From: Maribacter_C sp947494565
GTDB lineage: Bacteria > Bacteroidota > Bacteroidia > Flavobacteriales > Flavobacteriaceae
NCBI RefSeq assembly: GCF_047345415.1
Contig: NZ_JBLFEP010000007.1
Span: forward strand, 62,001-126,000
DNA: 64,000 bases
Direction of reading: 5' to 3'
The position numbers and the translations under genes are program-made. Positions within the stretch are counted from its first letter, which is position 1; the number at the start of each line of letters is the position of its first letter. The notes under the pieces were generated by a model. The model did no database searches and was not told the DNA's origin. It was given only the letters and a program-made list of their open reading frames with translations. This document shows, piece by piece, positions 43,473-51,204 of the stretch.

Positions 43473-44966
43473 CTATTTTAAAAAATCTAAGCTGGACAGT
43501 TGACCTTTGAGTTTTTCGTTTTCACTGACCAGATCATATACCGATTCCTCAAAATCCGTTTGTATTGTAGAATCTGCGCCTTGGTCAACAAGATGCTTCA
43601 AAATGTCGGTAGAAGTGGAACTCATCGCCGCAAGATGTAAGGCCGTATTACCGTCGTTATTTTTATGATTGATATCGATATCAAATGCCTTCAATCTTTT
43701 TAAAAGTGAAAGGTTGTTTTCCTTGGCCGCCAGATGTAAAATTGTATTTCCATTTTCTTGTACTTCTTTTACATCCAATCCCTTAGCCTGTAGTAAGCTC
43801 AATTTTGTTTCGAATACCTTCGGCTTTTTCTGATCGAAGGTGTTCAGCACAGCATGGGCCAGGGTGTTCCCTTTTTTGTCTTTGGTTTTGGTATCGGCTC
43901 CTTGTTCCAGAAGGAACTTAACGACTTCAGGATTATTGCGATTTACGGCCATCATAAGCGCTGAGCGACCATTTTCATCCTTAGCATTGAAATCTGTGAC
44001 ATAGTCGGCTAAAAAGGTGACGACTTCCAAAGAATTATGGTTTGCTGCGTTCATAAAAGGGGATACACCATCAACGTCTTTCTGTGAGACATCGACACCT
44101 TTCTCAATGAAGTACTTAAAAATAGAAAGGTCCTCACTCTTTTTGGCAATAGCGTGTAAAGGGTTTCTTCCTTCGGAATCGGTGTCGTTGGCTTTGAGCC
44201 CTAATCCCTCTAGATAGATATAGGTTTCCAAGGGATTCTGGAAATTCCTGGTGCCTTGGCTCGCCATAAGAATAGCATTACCTCCATTTTTATTCTTAGT
44301 GTTAAAGTCGATCCCCTTCGAAACTAAATCCTTCAATAAAGAAATTTTACCCCCTTTTACGGCATAATGAAACAGTCCGTTACCGTAGTTGTCCTGGCTA
44401 CTCAAAGAAATTCCCTTGTCGACAAAGTACTGAATCAATTCATACTTTTTAGCGAAGGGTGCGACCAAGAGAAGAGCATTGGCACCATTATGGTTTTTAG
44501 ACTGAATATCGGCCTTGTTGGCCAATAGAAAGTCGTATAATTCTGGGTTCGTTTGACCGGTCACTGCAGCAAAATTCATTACCGAGTATCCATGACTATC
44601 TTCAATATTCGCTTTGGCCCCCTTCTCGACCAAATACTGCATCATTTCAAGATTGTTGCGGTAGGCCGCCCAAAATATATACGTTCTGCCGTCATGGGTC
44701 AATTTGTCCACTTCATTTCCTTCCTTGGACAAAAGATACTTTATGGTTGCGTTGTCCGTTTTTTCCATAAGCGCGTAACATACGGGGTCAAACATAGCGC
44801 TGGTGAGTGCTGTTATATCGTTTCCGTCTGTAATGTCTTTCTCGATATCCGCAATTGAGGGATTGGCTTGCCAGTAGGTTCGATCCAAAAAAATATTGTC
44901 CTGTCCAAAACCCAAGGAAACAAAAAGTAGCGCGATTAGAGCACTATAACTGTTGCTGATTTTCAT
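43473..44966 (-). CDS. Secreted ankyrin-repeat protein
   Basis: Protein of 497 residues: signal peptide MKISNSYSALIALLFVSLGFG and then at least 11 ankyrin repeats (for example DGRTYIFWAAYRNNLEMMQY, GNTALHLAAMSSTSTDILKH). ATG 44966 is chosen; the open frame beyond it lies inside the DUF6607 gene. The repeats are of ~33 residues without other domains. Exported ankyrin proteins near heme genes are reported in several Gram-negatives (for example as catalase-associated AnkB); here the role is unknown. Operon with DUF6607, 7 bp apart. Confidence 0.9.
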   Translation of the reverse strand: MKISNSYSALIALLFVSLGFGQDNIFLDRTYWQANPSIADIEKDITDGNDITALTSAMFDPVCYALMEKTDNATIKYLLSKEGNEVDKLTHDGRTYIFWAAYRNNLEMMQYLVEKGAKANIEDSHGYSVMNFAAVTGQTNPELYDFLLANKADIQSKNHNGANALLLVAPFAKKYELIQYFVDKGISLSSQDNYGNGLFHYAVKGGKISLLKDLVSKGIDFNTKNKNGGNAILMASQGTRNFQNPLETYIYLEGLGLKANDTDSEGRNPLHAIAKKSEDLSIFKYFIEKGVDVSQKDVDGVSPFMNAANHNSLEVVTFLADYVTDFNAKDENGRSALMMAVNRNNPEVVKFLLEQGADTKTKDKKGNTLAHAVLNTFDQKKPKVFETKLSLLQAKGLDVKEVQENGNTILHLAAKENNLSLLKRLKAFDIDINHKNNDGNTALHLAAMSSTSTDILKHLVDQGADSTIQTDFEESVYDLVSENEKLKGQLSSLDFLK

Positions 44967-44973
44967 GGTATCC

Positions 44974-45909
44974 TTATTTACTTTTTGATTTTTCATTTTC
45001 GGAATCTTCAACAAAGGCGTCAATGACGGTGGCAATCTCTTTTTCTTTTTGGATCTCATCAGAGAACAAGTGTTTGTACAACACCTTGTTGTCCACCTTC
45101 TCTTTGAGCACCAAGTCTGTATTTCGCGCAAACACCGAACCCCATTTGGCACGAACGGTTGCCCATTTAGCTTGTTCTTTTTGCCACCAGTCTGCCGCGG
45201 CCTGGCATCTTGAATTAGGAACTTTTATATAGGTATTATATCCTTTCTCTTTGGCTAGCACGACATCTTTTTCACCTTCTTTTCGAATGATTTTCGAATT
45301 GTCTTGATCATGAATCCATCCATTTTCCGTGATTTCGTGTCGATTGCCGCGCAGCGTAATGTTATAATCCCCACGGGTCGTATATTCACGTCGAGGTAGG
45401 GGGGCAGGGGTAGTATTTTCCCAATAGCTTTTGCCGTCAACATGCACCCAAGTAGCAGATCCTTCATATCTCGGACTATCATCTACCTGATAGACCTTTT
45501 GGGTCCATTGTCCAGCAACCTCCGCTGGGCTCTTCTTTTCAAAGCCCCAATGATTATCTCCATTATATAGATAGAGGTCGGTGTTTTCGAAAAGCCAATC
45601 TTGCCGCCAGTGTTTTACGATCATGGGGTCGGCTGGGTTTCCGACTTGAAGAATATGCTGTATGACCACTTGATCGTCTTTGTCGGTTACCAATTGTGCC
45701 CATTCAAGCCCCTTGTCTACCTTATTCTTGGAAGGTCTATAGAGAGAATCTGTACTATAGTTGAAAGTTTCTGCAAAATTAAAGGTCACCTCATAACAGC
45801 CACACATCTTTTTTATGGCCTCTCGATCCTGTTCATTATTGTTTTTTTGGGCGAAGGCCATCGTGCCTAAAAAGCAAAGGTATGCTGCTGCTATTATCAG
45901 TTTTTTCAT
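44974..45909 (-). CDS. DUF6607 family protein
   Basis: Exported protein of 311 residues with signal peptide MKKLIIAAAYLCFLGTMAFA. The start of the mature region, IKKMCGCYEVTFNFAETF, and the WGFEKKS, YWENTTPAPLPRREYT and NGWIHDQDNSK segments are typical of DUF6607, found beside heme uptake genes in Bacteroidota. Function unknown. First gene of the leftward operon; its promoter shares an operator with the divergent TonB receptor gene. Confidence 0.85.
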   Translation of the reverse strand: MKKLIIAAAYLCFLGTMAFAQKNNNEQDREAIKKMCGCYEVTFNFAETFNYSTDSLYRPSKNKVDKGLEWAQLVTDKDDQVVIQHILQVGNPADPMIVKHWRQDWLFENTDLYLYNGDNHWGFEKKSPAEVAGQWTQKVYQVDDSPRYEGSATWVHVDGKSYWENTTPAPLPRREYTTRGDYNITLRGNRHEITENGWIHDQDNSKIIRKEGEKDVVLAKEKGYNTYIKVPNSRCQAAADWWQKEQAKWATVRAKWGSVFARNTDLVLKEKVDNKVLYKHLFSDEIQKEKEIATVIDAFVEDSENEKSKSK

Positions 45910-45947
45910 TTCAAAAAGATTAAATATGGTTTCTAAAATTAATTCTT

Positions 45948-45996
45948 CAAAAATATAAAATTTATTTAGACTGATTAAAAATAAGATCTATATTTG
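45948..45996. promoter_or_regulatory. Divergent promoters with a shared iron-box-like operator
   Basis: Minus-strand TATTTTTG (45955-45948) faces the DUF6607 operon and plus-strand TATATTTG (45989-45996) faces the TonB receptor gene. Between them, at 45962-45984, lies a 23-bp site starting TTATTTAGA and ending AAATAA that matches the palindrome core at 51115-51137 in 19 of 23 bases by hand count. One regulator bound here would control both operons. Confidence 0.65.
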
Positions 45997-46005
45997 TCAA
46001 CAAAA

Positions 46006-46028
46006 TTATTAGGAATGATTCTAAATAA
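46006..46028 (+). promoter_or_regulatory. Second iron-box-like site at the TonB receptor start codon
   Basis: The 23-bp site ends in the perfect half-site ATTCTAAATAA (46018-46028) and matches the palindrome core in 20 of 23 bases by hand count. It overlaps the ATG at 46015, so a bound repressor would lie just downstream of the promoter. Confidence 0.55.
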
Positions 46029-48114
46029 GGTTGTAAGCCTTGTTTTCACGGTAGTTTTAATGGGCTCGTTATATGGGCAGGAAACAGCTGTCTCACAAGA
46101 TTCTATCAGTATTCAAGATTTAGACGAGGTGGTTGTTACCGCAACACGGACCTATCGACAGCTTTCTTCCGTACCGTTGCCTGTAACCTTGATTTCTCAA
46201 AAACAGATTCAGCGCACTGGGGTTACACGCTTGAATGAGATATTAAACGAGCAAACCGGAATCGTAATGACTCCTGACGCCACAATTGGTGGAGGTGAGG
46301 GTGTACAGATTCAGGGTGTCGCTTCAGATTACATCATGATATTGATTGATGGGGTGCCCGTTGTGGGAAGAAGTTCGGGGAACTTGGATTTAAGTCGTTT
46401 TGCGATCGGAAATATCAAGCAAATCGAGATAGTAAAAGGGCCTTCATCGAGTTTGTTTGGGTCCGAAGCGCTTGGGGGTGTCATCAATATCATTACGGAA
46501 AAACCAACTTCTGATAGCGTTTCAGGACAGGCCGGGCATAGGGCCGCAACGTTCAACAATCAAAATACAAATGTGAGTTTGGGGCAAAGCCGTGGTGACT
46601 TCGGATATTTTATTTTTGCAGATCGCTTAAGTACAAATGGTTTTGATCTGGCCTCTGGAGATGAAAGCCAAACCGTTAACCCGTTCTATAACTACACCTT
46701 AAATGGGCGGGTATATTTTGATATTGGTGAAAAGATCAAGGTCTTTACGTCGGGACGCTACTTTTTCCAAGAATTCGATATTGATCCAAGTACCAGTAAA
46801 GAACAAGACGCCAATGTGCAGTTAAGGGTCGATCATCGACTTTCCAAGAATTCGAATCTTCAATACGAGTTGTACTACACGCGATATTTTACCGATGAAA
46901 AAACCGTCGATCCCCTTGACAATATGCTTTTGATAGCGAACGATTTCAATCAGCAATTGTTTCGTCCTGAAGTACGCTTCAATCACAGTTTTAAAGCGAA
47001 CAATACCTTAACCGTAGGTGCGGGATACAATTTCGAGACCCTCGACCGTTCCCTATTTGCCGATGTCGTACGTTTCGATTCCCAGTATATGTTCGCGCAA
47101 TACGACTTTAAACCAATAGATAAGTTGAACATCATTGCCGGAGCCCGGTTCGATACGCACAGCGAATACAATTCACAATTGAGTCCGAAATTCTCTGCGA
47201 GATATGATTTCAATGACAAGTTCGCTTTCAAGGCTTCAGTAGGTAGCGGTTTTAAGGCCCCGGATTTCAGACAACTCTATTTGGACTTTACAAACGCGGC
47301 CGGAGGTGGATATTCCGTCTTTGGAAAAGAGGTCGAAGCGGAGGGCATACAACGACTAGTGACCAATAATGAAATCGCAAACCTGGTCGTTGACGATAAT
47401 GATTTGGGTCAACGACTAAATGCAGAGCGTTCTATCGGTTATAATGCGGGCTTTACTTATATCCATGGAAAGGTCACTGCGGATATTAACTTCTTTCGAA
47501 ATGATTTTGACAACCTGATCGACACTCGAATATTGGCCTCGAAAAGCAATGGCCAAAATGTGTTCGGGTATATCAACCGTGAAAGCGTTTATACCCGAGG
47601 GCTAGAATTTAATGTCAAGTACCGTATCATGGAAAACCTAAACTTTTCAGGAGGATATCAATTGCTCTATGCTTTTGACAATAACAAGGAAGATGCCTTG
47701 AACAATGGCGAAGTTTTTGGCCGTGATCCAGAGACCTTACAAACTATTCGTTTAACAAAAGACGATTATTTCGGTTTGGAAAACCGCTCACGCCATACGT
47801 TGAACGCCAAGGTTTTTTATGAAGTACCAAAGTGGGGTGCCAATGCCAATTTAAGAGTGGTGTATAGAAGTAGATTCGGTTTGACAGACCGGAACGGAAA
47901 CGATTTGTTGGATGATTTCGACGATTCTTTTGTCCCTGGATATGCATTGGTCAACCTCACTTTAGGAAAGACGTTCTACGAAAAGTATCAATTGCAATTG
48001 GGAGCGAACAACCTTTTGGATTTCAAGGGACAAAACCCGTTAGCGGTCCAAGACAACGAAATTCTGGTGAATCCTGGAATACAATTATTTACACGTTTAA
48101 CTTTTCAATTTTAA
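46015..48114 (+). CDS. TonB-dependent receptor, probable heme/iron receptor
   Basis: Outer-membrane receptor of 699 residues. Signal peptide (MILNKVVSLVFTVVLMGSLYG), then TonB-box region LDEVVVTATRTYRQL, plug domain (about 50-150; GVQIQGVASDYIMILIDGVP, IEIVKGPSSSLFGSEALGGV) and a 22-strand barrel, ending in a phenylalanine (LTFQF). ATG 46015 is preferred over an in-frame TTG at 45994 that lies in the -7 element. The adjacent hmuY-like gene suggests heme uptake, which is inference. Confidence 0.93.
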   Translation: MILNKVVSLVFTVVLMGSLYGQETAVSQDSISIQDLDEVVVTATRTYRQLSSVPLPVTLISQKQIQRTGVTRLNEILNEQTGIVMTPDATIGGGEGVQIQGVASDYIMILIDGVPVVGRSSGNLDLSRFAIGNIKQIEIVKGPSSSLFGSEALGGVINIITEKPTSDSVSGQAGHRAATFNNQNTNVSLGQSRGDFGYFIFADRLSTNGFDLASGDESQTVNPFYNYTLNGRVYFDIGEKIKVFTSGRYFFQEFDIDPSTSKEQDANVQLRVDHRLSKNSNLQYELYYTRYFTDEKTVDPLDNMLLIANDFNQQLFRPEVRFNHSFKANNTLTVGAGYNFETLDRSLFADVVRFDSQYMFAQYDFKPIDKLNIIAGARFDTHSEYNSQLSPKFSARYDFNDKFAFKASVGSGFKAPDFRQLYLDFTNAAGGGYSVFGKEVEAEGIQRLVTNNEIANLVVDDNDLGQRLNAERSIGYNAGFTYIHGKVTADINFFRNDFDNLIDTRILASKSNGQNVFGYINRESVYTRGLEFNVKYRIMENLNFSGGYQLLYAFDNNKEDALNNGEVFGRDPETLQTIRLTKDDYFGLENRSRHTLNAKVFYEVPKWGANANLRVVYRSRFGLTDRNGNDLLDDFDDSFVPGYALVNLTLGKTFYEKYQLQLGANNLLDFKGQNPLAVQDNEILVNPGIQLFTRLTFQF

Positions 48115-48128
48115 ATTTCAAAACAAGC

Positions 48129-49007
48129 ATGACTATGAAAACAACACTAAAATTATGTACAATGCTATTAGTGCTCTCCGGATTTGTATCCTGTAGCGAT
48201 GACGACGATCCGGTGGCGGAGTTTACAGTGACCGCTATCACCCCGGAGTCGGGAACTGTTGGAACGGAAATTACGATTACCGGAACCGATTTTCCTTCGG
48301 ATGCCGGTAGTATCAATTTGACTTTTGGCGGTGTTTCTGCCACAATCAATTCGGTGAGTAGCACCCAAATCGTCACTTCAATCCCGGCTGGCGCTACCTC
48401 AGGGGAGGTAAGTATTGTAGCCAACGGTACCACAAAGGCAGCGACGACGAGCTTTACCGTATGGTCGGATTTGGTGACGGGTACTATGGAGAATTTATTT
48501 GCCCCGCAAATAGGAGGTCAAGGCCAAGGCGATATAGGAGGTGAGTTTACGAAGTTCAGCTTTGCCTCCGGAGAAGTTACTACAAGTGATACGGAATGGG
48601 ATATTGCGTTCAGGGGTACGACTATTGCTGTCAATGGTGGCGATGTAACAGGAACCAATGATGAACCAGAACGCAACGGAAATGGCGCTGCTGCCATCGT
48701 TGATGGTATTTTTAGTGAAGTGAACTCCGCTGATGGACTAAGTTTCGCTCAAGATGCCGCTGCTGTTTTCGCAATTCCTACGGGAAGTGATAATGGTTGG
48801 TATAACTATAACTTCATGACCAACGTGATTTCACCAATACCGGGAAAAGTATTGGTATTCAGAACATTTGATGGTAGATACGCCAAAGTGGAAGTCTTAA
48901 GCTATTATGAAAACGCCCCGACCAATCCGGACGGTTTTGCCGATGCAGCCCGCTATTACACGTTTAATTATGTGTATAACCCGAATGAAGAACAGACCGA
49001 TTTTTGA
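48129..49007 (+). CDS. HmuY-like lipoprotein with an IPT/TIG domain
   Basis: Lipoprotein of 292 residues, lipobox SGFVSC. Residues about 30-115 form an IPT/TIG immunoglobulin-like domain (VTAITPESGTVGTEITITGTD), and the rest (about 125-292) is HmuY-like: FTKFSFASGEV, EWDIAFRGTTIAVNGG, and VLVFRTFDGRYAKVEVLSYY. HmuY binds heme at the cell surface in Porphyromonas. Heme ligands cannot be confirmed by reading. It lies 14 bp after the receptor gene, so they form one transcript. Confidence 0.88.
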   Translation: MTMKTTLKLCTMLLVLSGFVSCSDDDDPVAEFTVTAITPESGTVGTEITITGTDFPSDAGSINLTFGGVSATINSVSSTQIVTSIPAGATSGEVSIVANGTTKAATTSFTVWSDLVTGTMENLFAPQIGGQGQGDIGGEFTKFSFASGEVTTSDTEWDIAFRGTTIAVNGGDVTGTNDEPERNGNGAAAIVDGIFSEVNSADGLSFAQDAAAVFAIPTGSDNGWYNYNFMTNVISPIPGKVLVFRTFDGRYAKVEVLSYYENAPTNPDGFADAARYYTFNYVYNPNEEQTDF

Positions 49008-49240
49008 CGAAGGAATAAATCGTTTTTTCTTTACTCAACGAATGATGTTAAAGGAGGGTAGAACCTGATATCCTAAAAACGACAATCCGCTTTTTTGGCA
49101 AGTAGTGACCAACTGGAAAAACTATAGTTATCATAGCGCTCAAGATACAATTTTTTAGAATCTCTTCGTTCGTGTATCAATACAAGAGCAACAAAACCGT
49201 AAAGCAGACGAAATAGTACCACTATAAATTCCGAAACAAA

Positions 49241-49579
49241 ATGGAGCTGATATATAAAAATGATTATGGGGCCGTGTTTCATGTGAACAATAGTCCTAAT
49301 CCCGCCTGTGAGATGCAGCTCGTGATTGACACGGTAGGTCTATTTATGTCGCGAGCTGATTTGGACCATTTGTTAGCAATAGTCATTAAATCACACGAGC
49401 CTTGCTATTGCGAGGAATGTGGGGGTCAATGCAATAAGATTTGGTGTGCCAACCCCTTGATCGATATCTGCCTTAAAGTAGATGAAGCCATTTTGCGCCA
49501 AATGGAAGATTTAATACGCGGAACGCAATTCATGTTAAATATGGATAGTACGCTGCAGCAGTATCGCTTGAAAACGTAG
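49241..49579 (+). CDS. Cys-cluster protein, paralogue B
   Basis: Protein of 112 residues related to the product at 40368-40727. Its cluster is denser: CYCEECGGQCNKIWC has five cysteines in 15 residues (CxC-x2-C-x3-C-x4-C), a plausible metal or Fe-S site. The ending LIRGTQFMLNMDSTL parallels the LVEGTLFQMNLDNYL of paralogue A. No signal peptide. It converges on the Fur-family gene with 10 bp between stops. Function unknown. Confidence 0.8.
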   Translation: MELIYKNDYGAVFHVNNSPNPACEMQLVIDTVGLFMSRADLDHLLAIVIKSHEPCYCEECGGQCNKIWCANPLIDICLKVDEAILRQMEDLIRGTQFMLNMDSTLQQYRLKT

Positions 49580-49589
49580 CGGAAAGTGC

Positions 49590-50075
49590 CTACATTTCGC
49601 TTACGATGTTCACGATATCGGTGTGTTCTTGAGTAGAGGCGCTGTTGCGGGTACCGTAAAAATATAGGGAGTGTTCGTCAATTTTGACATCGAAAATTTC
49701 TTCAATGGTTTCCTTGATTTTTTCGATTCTGGGGTCACAGAATTCCAAAACTTCGCCGGTGTCCGTTAAGATGATATGATCGTGATTGCTTTTGAAGAAA
49801 GATTTTTCATATTGGGCCACTTTGTTGCCAAACTGATGCTTGCGTACTAAATGACAATCGAGCAAAAGCTCCATGGTATTGTATAAGGTCGCACGGCTTA
49901 CCCTATAATTCTTGTTTTTCATTTGAACATATAACGAATCGATATCTAAATGGTCATCATTATTGTAAATCTCCTCCAGAATAGCATAACGTTCAGGGGT
50001 CTTTCGATGTCCGTTTTCTTCCAAAAAGGCGGTAAATACTCCCTTTATGATACTAAAACTACTTTCGCAGGCCAT
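49590..50075 (-). CDS. fur: Fur-family metal-responsive repressor
   Basis: DNA-binding regulator of 161 residues. The winged helix (about 20-90) includes RKTPERYAILEEIY and the recognition helix VSRATLYNTMELLL. The dimerisation domain has SNHDHIILTDTGEVLEF, keeping the HDH metal site; the CxxC pairs that hold structural zinc in many Fur proteins are absent, with one Cys in FCDPRIE. Fur rather than PerR or Zur is inferred from the iron genes around it. Divergent from ferritin. It may bind the repeated box in this island (inference). Confidence 0.85.
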   Translation of the reverse strand: MACESSFSIIKGVFTAFLEENGHRKTPERYAILEEIYNNDDHLDIDSLYVQMKNKNYRVSRATLYNTMELLLDCHLVRKHQFGNKVAQYEKSFFKSNHDHIILTDTGEVLEFCDPRIEKIKETIEEIFDVKIDEHSLYFYGTRNSASTQEHTDIVNIVSEM

Positions 50076-50090
50076 AAAAATTCTTTTTAT
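50074..50090. promoter_or_regulatory. Short inverted repeat at the fur start codon
   Basis: ATAAAAA (50074-50080) and TTTTTAT (50084-50090) flank TTC and overlap the fur start. Possible autoregulatory site, but AT-rich sequence makes it a weak call. Confidence 0.3.
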
Positions 50091-50283
50091 AAAGTTACGG
50101 ATTTGATTTTGTTTTTACGGTTGTTTAAGCATACAAGAATGACTTTGCCGATTCTAGGGATTTTTTAACTCAGACAGTAATCATCTCGAAAATGCTTAAC
50201 CCAACCTCAGGCCCTTTCTACTTCTGTATGGGCACTTCTGTTGTTACGTAGTAAAAGGGGTATTCGATTCGTCTAATTCTCAT

Positions 50284-50291
50284 TAACTTTG
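50284..50291 (+). promoter_or_regulatory. TAnnTTTG element of the ferritin gene
   Basis: TAACTTTG, 15 bases before the ATG at 50307. The 23-bp box seen elsewhere in the island is not visible here, so ferritin may be regulated differently. Confidence 0.6.
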
Positions 50292-50306
50292 CTAAAAATA
50301 GTATCG

Positions 50307-50813
50307 ATGAACAAAAAAATAGAAACATTACTAAATGACCAGATAAAATACGAGGCAAATGCTTCGATGCACTATTTGGCGATGGCCTCATGGGCAGACG
50401 CCCAAGGGTACAATGGCATTGCGGAATTCTTCTATTCACAGTCAGAAGAAGAACGGGTACACATGATCAAATTAGTGAAGTTCGTCAATGAACGTGGAGG
50501 AAAGGTCGAGGTTTCCGCTTTGGAAAAACCCAAGGCGTCCTATAATTCATTACGGGAGCTATTTGAGGCATTTCTAAAGAGCGAGATGTTCGTTACGGAG
50601 CGGATCAACCATGTGATTTACGAATGTCTAAATGTTCAAGACTATAATGTTCACAATTTCATGCAATGGTACGTGACAGAACAACTGGAAGAAGAAGCTG
50701 TAGCCCGCACCTTATTGGATAAACTGAATATTATCGGCGATGATAAGTCCGGACATTATATGTTCGATCGAGATATCAATACGATCGCAACTTCAGTGGA
50801 TGTAGAAGAATAG
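50307..50813 (+). CDS. Non-heme ferritin
   Basis: Iron storage protein of 168 residues forming a 24-mer shell. The ferroxidase ligands are in KYEANASMHYLAMASWADAQ (Glu near 17) and EEERVHMIKLVKFVNERGG (Glu/His near 50-53), with later helices IYECLNVQDYNVHNFMQW and EQLEEE. ATG 50307 is chosen over the in-frame upstream start. Adjacent to fur, divergent. Confidence 0.94.
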   Translation: MNKKIETLLNDQIKYEANASMHYLAMASWADAQGYNGIAEFFYSQSEEERVHMIKLVKFVNERGGKVEVSALEKPKASYNSLRELFEAFLKSEMFVTERINHVIYECLNVQDYNVHNFMQWYVTEQLEEEAVARTLLDKLNIIGDDKSGHYMFDRDINTIATSVDVEE

Positions 50814-50840
50814 GTTTCACGATTGTTGAAAAAAATTTAT

Positions 50841-50869
50841 AAGATGCCGTCTGTCGGCATCTTTTTTTT
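50841..50869 (+). terminator. Ferritin terminator
   Basis: AAGATGCCG (50841-50849) pairs with CGGCATCTT (50855-50863) around TCTGT, followed by seven T or more. A strong intrinsic terminator. Confidence 0.9.
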
Positions 50870-50870
50870 G

Positions 50871-50904
50871 TAGTTTTGTTATTATTTAGATTTAATAAAA
50901 ATAA
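50871..50904 (+). promoter_or_regulatory. Promoter element and iron-box-like site before the small Cys-rich gene
   Basis: TAGTTTTG at 50871-50878 is a TAnnTTTG element. Directly downstream, 50882-50904 is a 23-bp site starting TTATTTAGA and ending AAATAA that matches the palindrome core in 18 of 23 bases by hand count and runs to the ATG. Confidence 0.5.
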
Positions 50905-51044
50905 TGAAATCAGTAGTATTTGTGAGTCCCTGTATTATAGTTGCCTCTGATTGTGGGGGTTGCGTTGGTACTCCAAAAAAGAAGTGCTGTAAAAAATACA
51001 AGAAGAAAGGGAAGAGCAATTGCAGACGCTGCCCTAGACTTTAA
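50904..51044 (+). CDS. Small Cys/Lys-rich protein (46 residues)
   Basis: ATG 50904, TAA 51042-51044. After a short hydrophobic start (SVVFVSPCIIVAS) the sequence has CGGC, then KKKCCKKYKKKGKS, then CRRC: eight cysteines in 46 residues with a basic tail. The two CxxC motifs suggest metal binding or disulfide formation. The product is either cytoplasmic or very small and exported; no clear signal peptidase site. It sits between ferritin and the DUF4856 gene and has its own TAnnTTTG and box, so it may be iron-regulated. Not recognised; function unknown. Confidence 0.6.
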   Translation: MKSVVFVSPCIIVASDCGGCVGTPKKKCCKKYKKKGKSNCRRCPRL

Positions 51045-51110
51045 CGACTGCCATTTAATGCCCTCCAAGCTGCTCTGCTGTCTCCAACACGCTCAAAATG
51101 TTAAAAATGA

Positions 51111-51142
51111 AAATTTATTTAGAATAATTCTAAATAAATTTG
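51111..51142. promoter_or_regulatory. 31-bp perfect palindrome (candidate regulator operator)
   Basis: AAATTTATTTAGAA (51111-51124) and TTCTAAATAAATTT (51128-51141) are perfect inverted copies around TAA. The inner TTAGAAT-A-ATTCTAA has a 7-1-7 geometry like Fur-family boxes. The right end forms a TAnnTTTG element (TAAATTTG, 51135-51142). It lies about 65-95 bp before the DUF4856 gene. Confidence 0.7.
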
Positions 51143-51162
51143 GCAGCTAATCTGTGTTGATT

Positions 51163-51197
51163 TAGTTTTGTGTTTTATTTAAAACAAGTCTAAATAA
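51163..51197 (+). promoter_or_regulatory. Promoter element and iron-box-like site before the DUF4856 gene
   Basis: TAGTTTTG (51163-51170) is followed by a 23-bp site at 51175-51197 starting TTATTTA and ending with GTCTAAATAA, matching the palindrome core in 20 of 23 bases by hand count. The ATG at 51205 is eight bases further on. Confidence 0.6.
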
Positions 51198-51204
51198 ATA
51201 TAGA

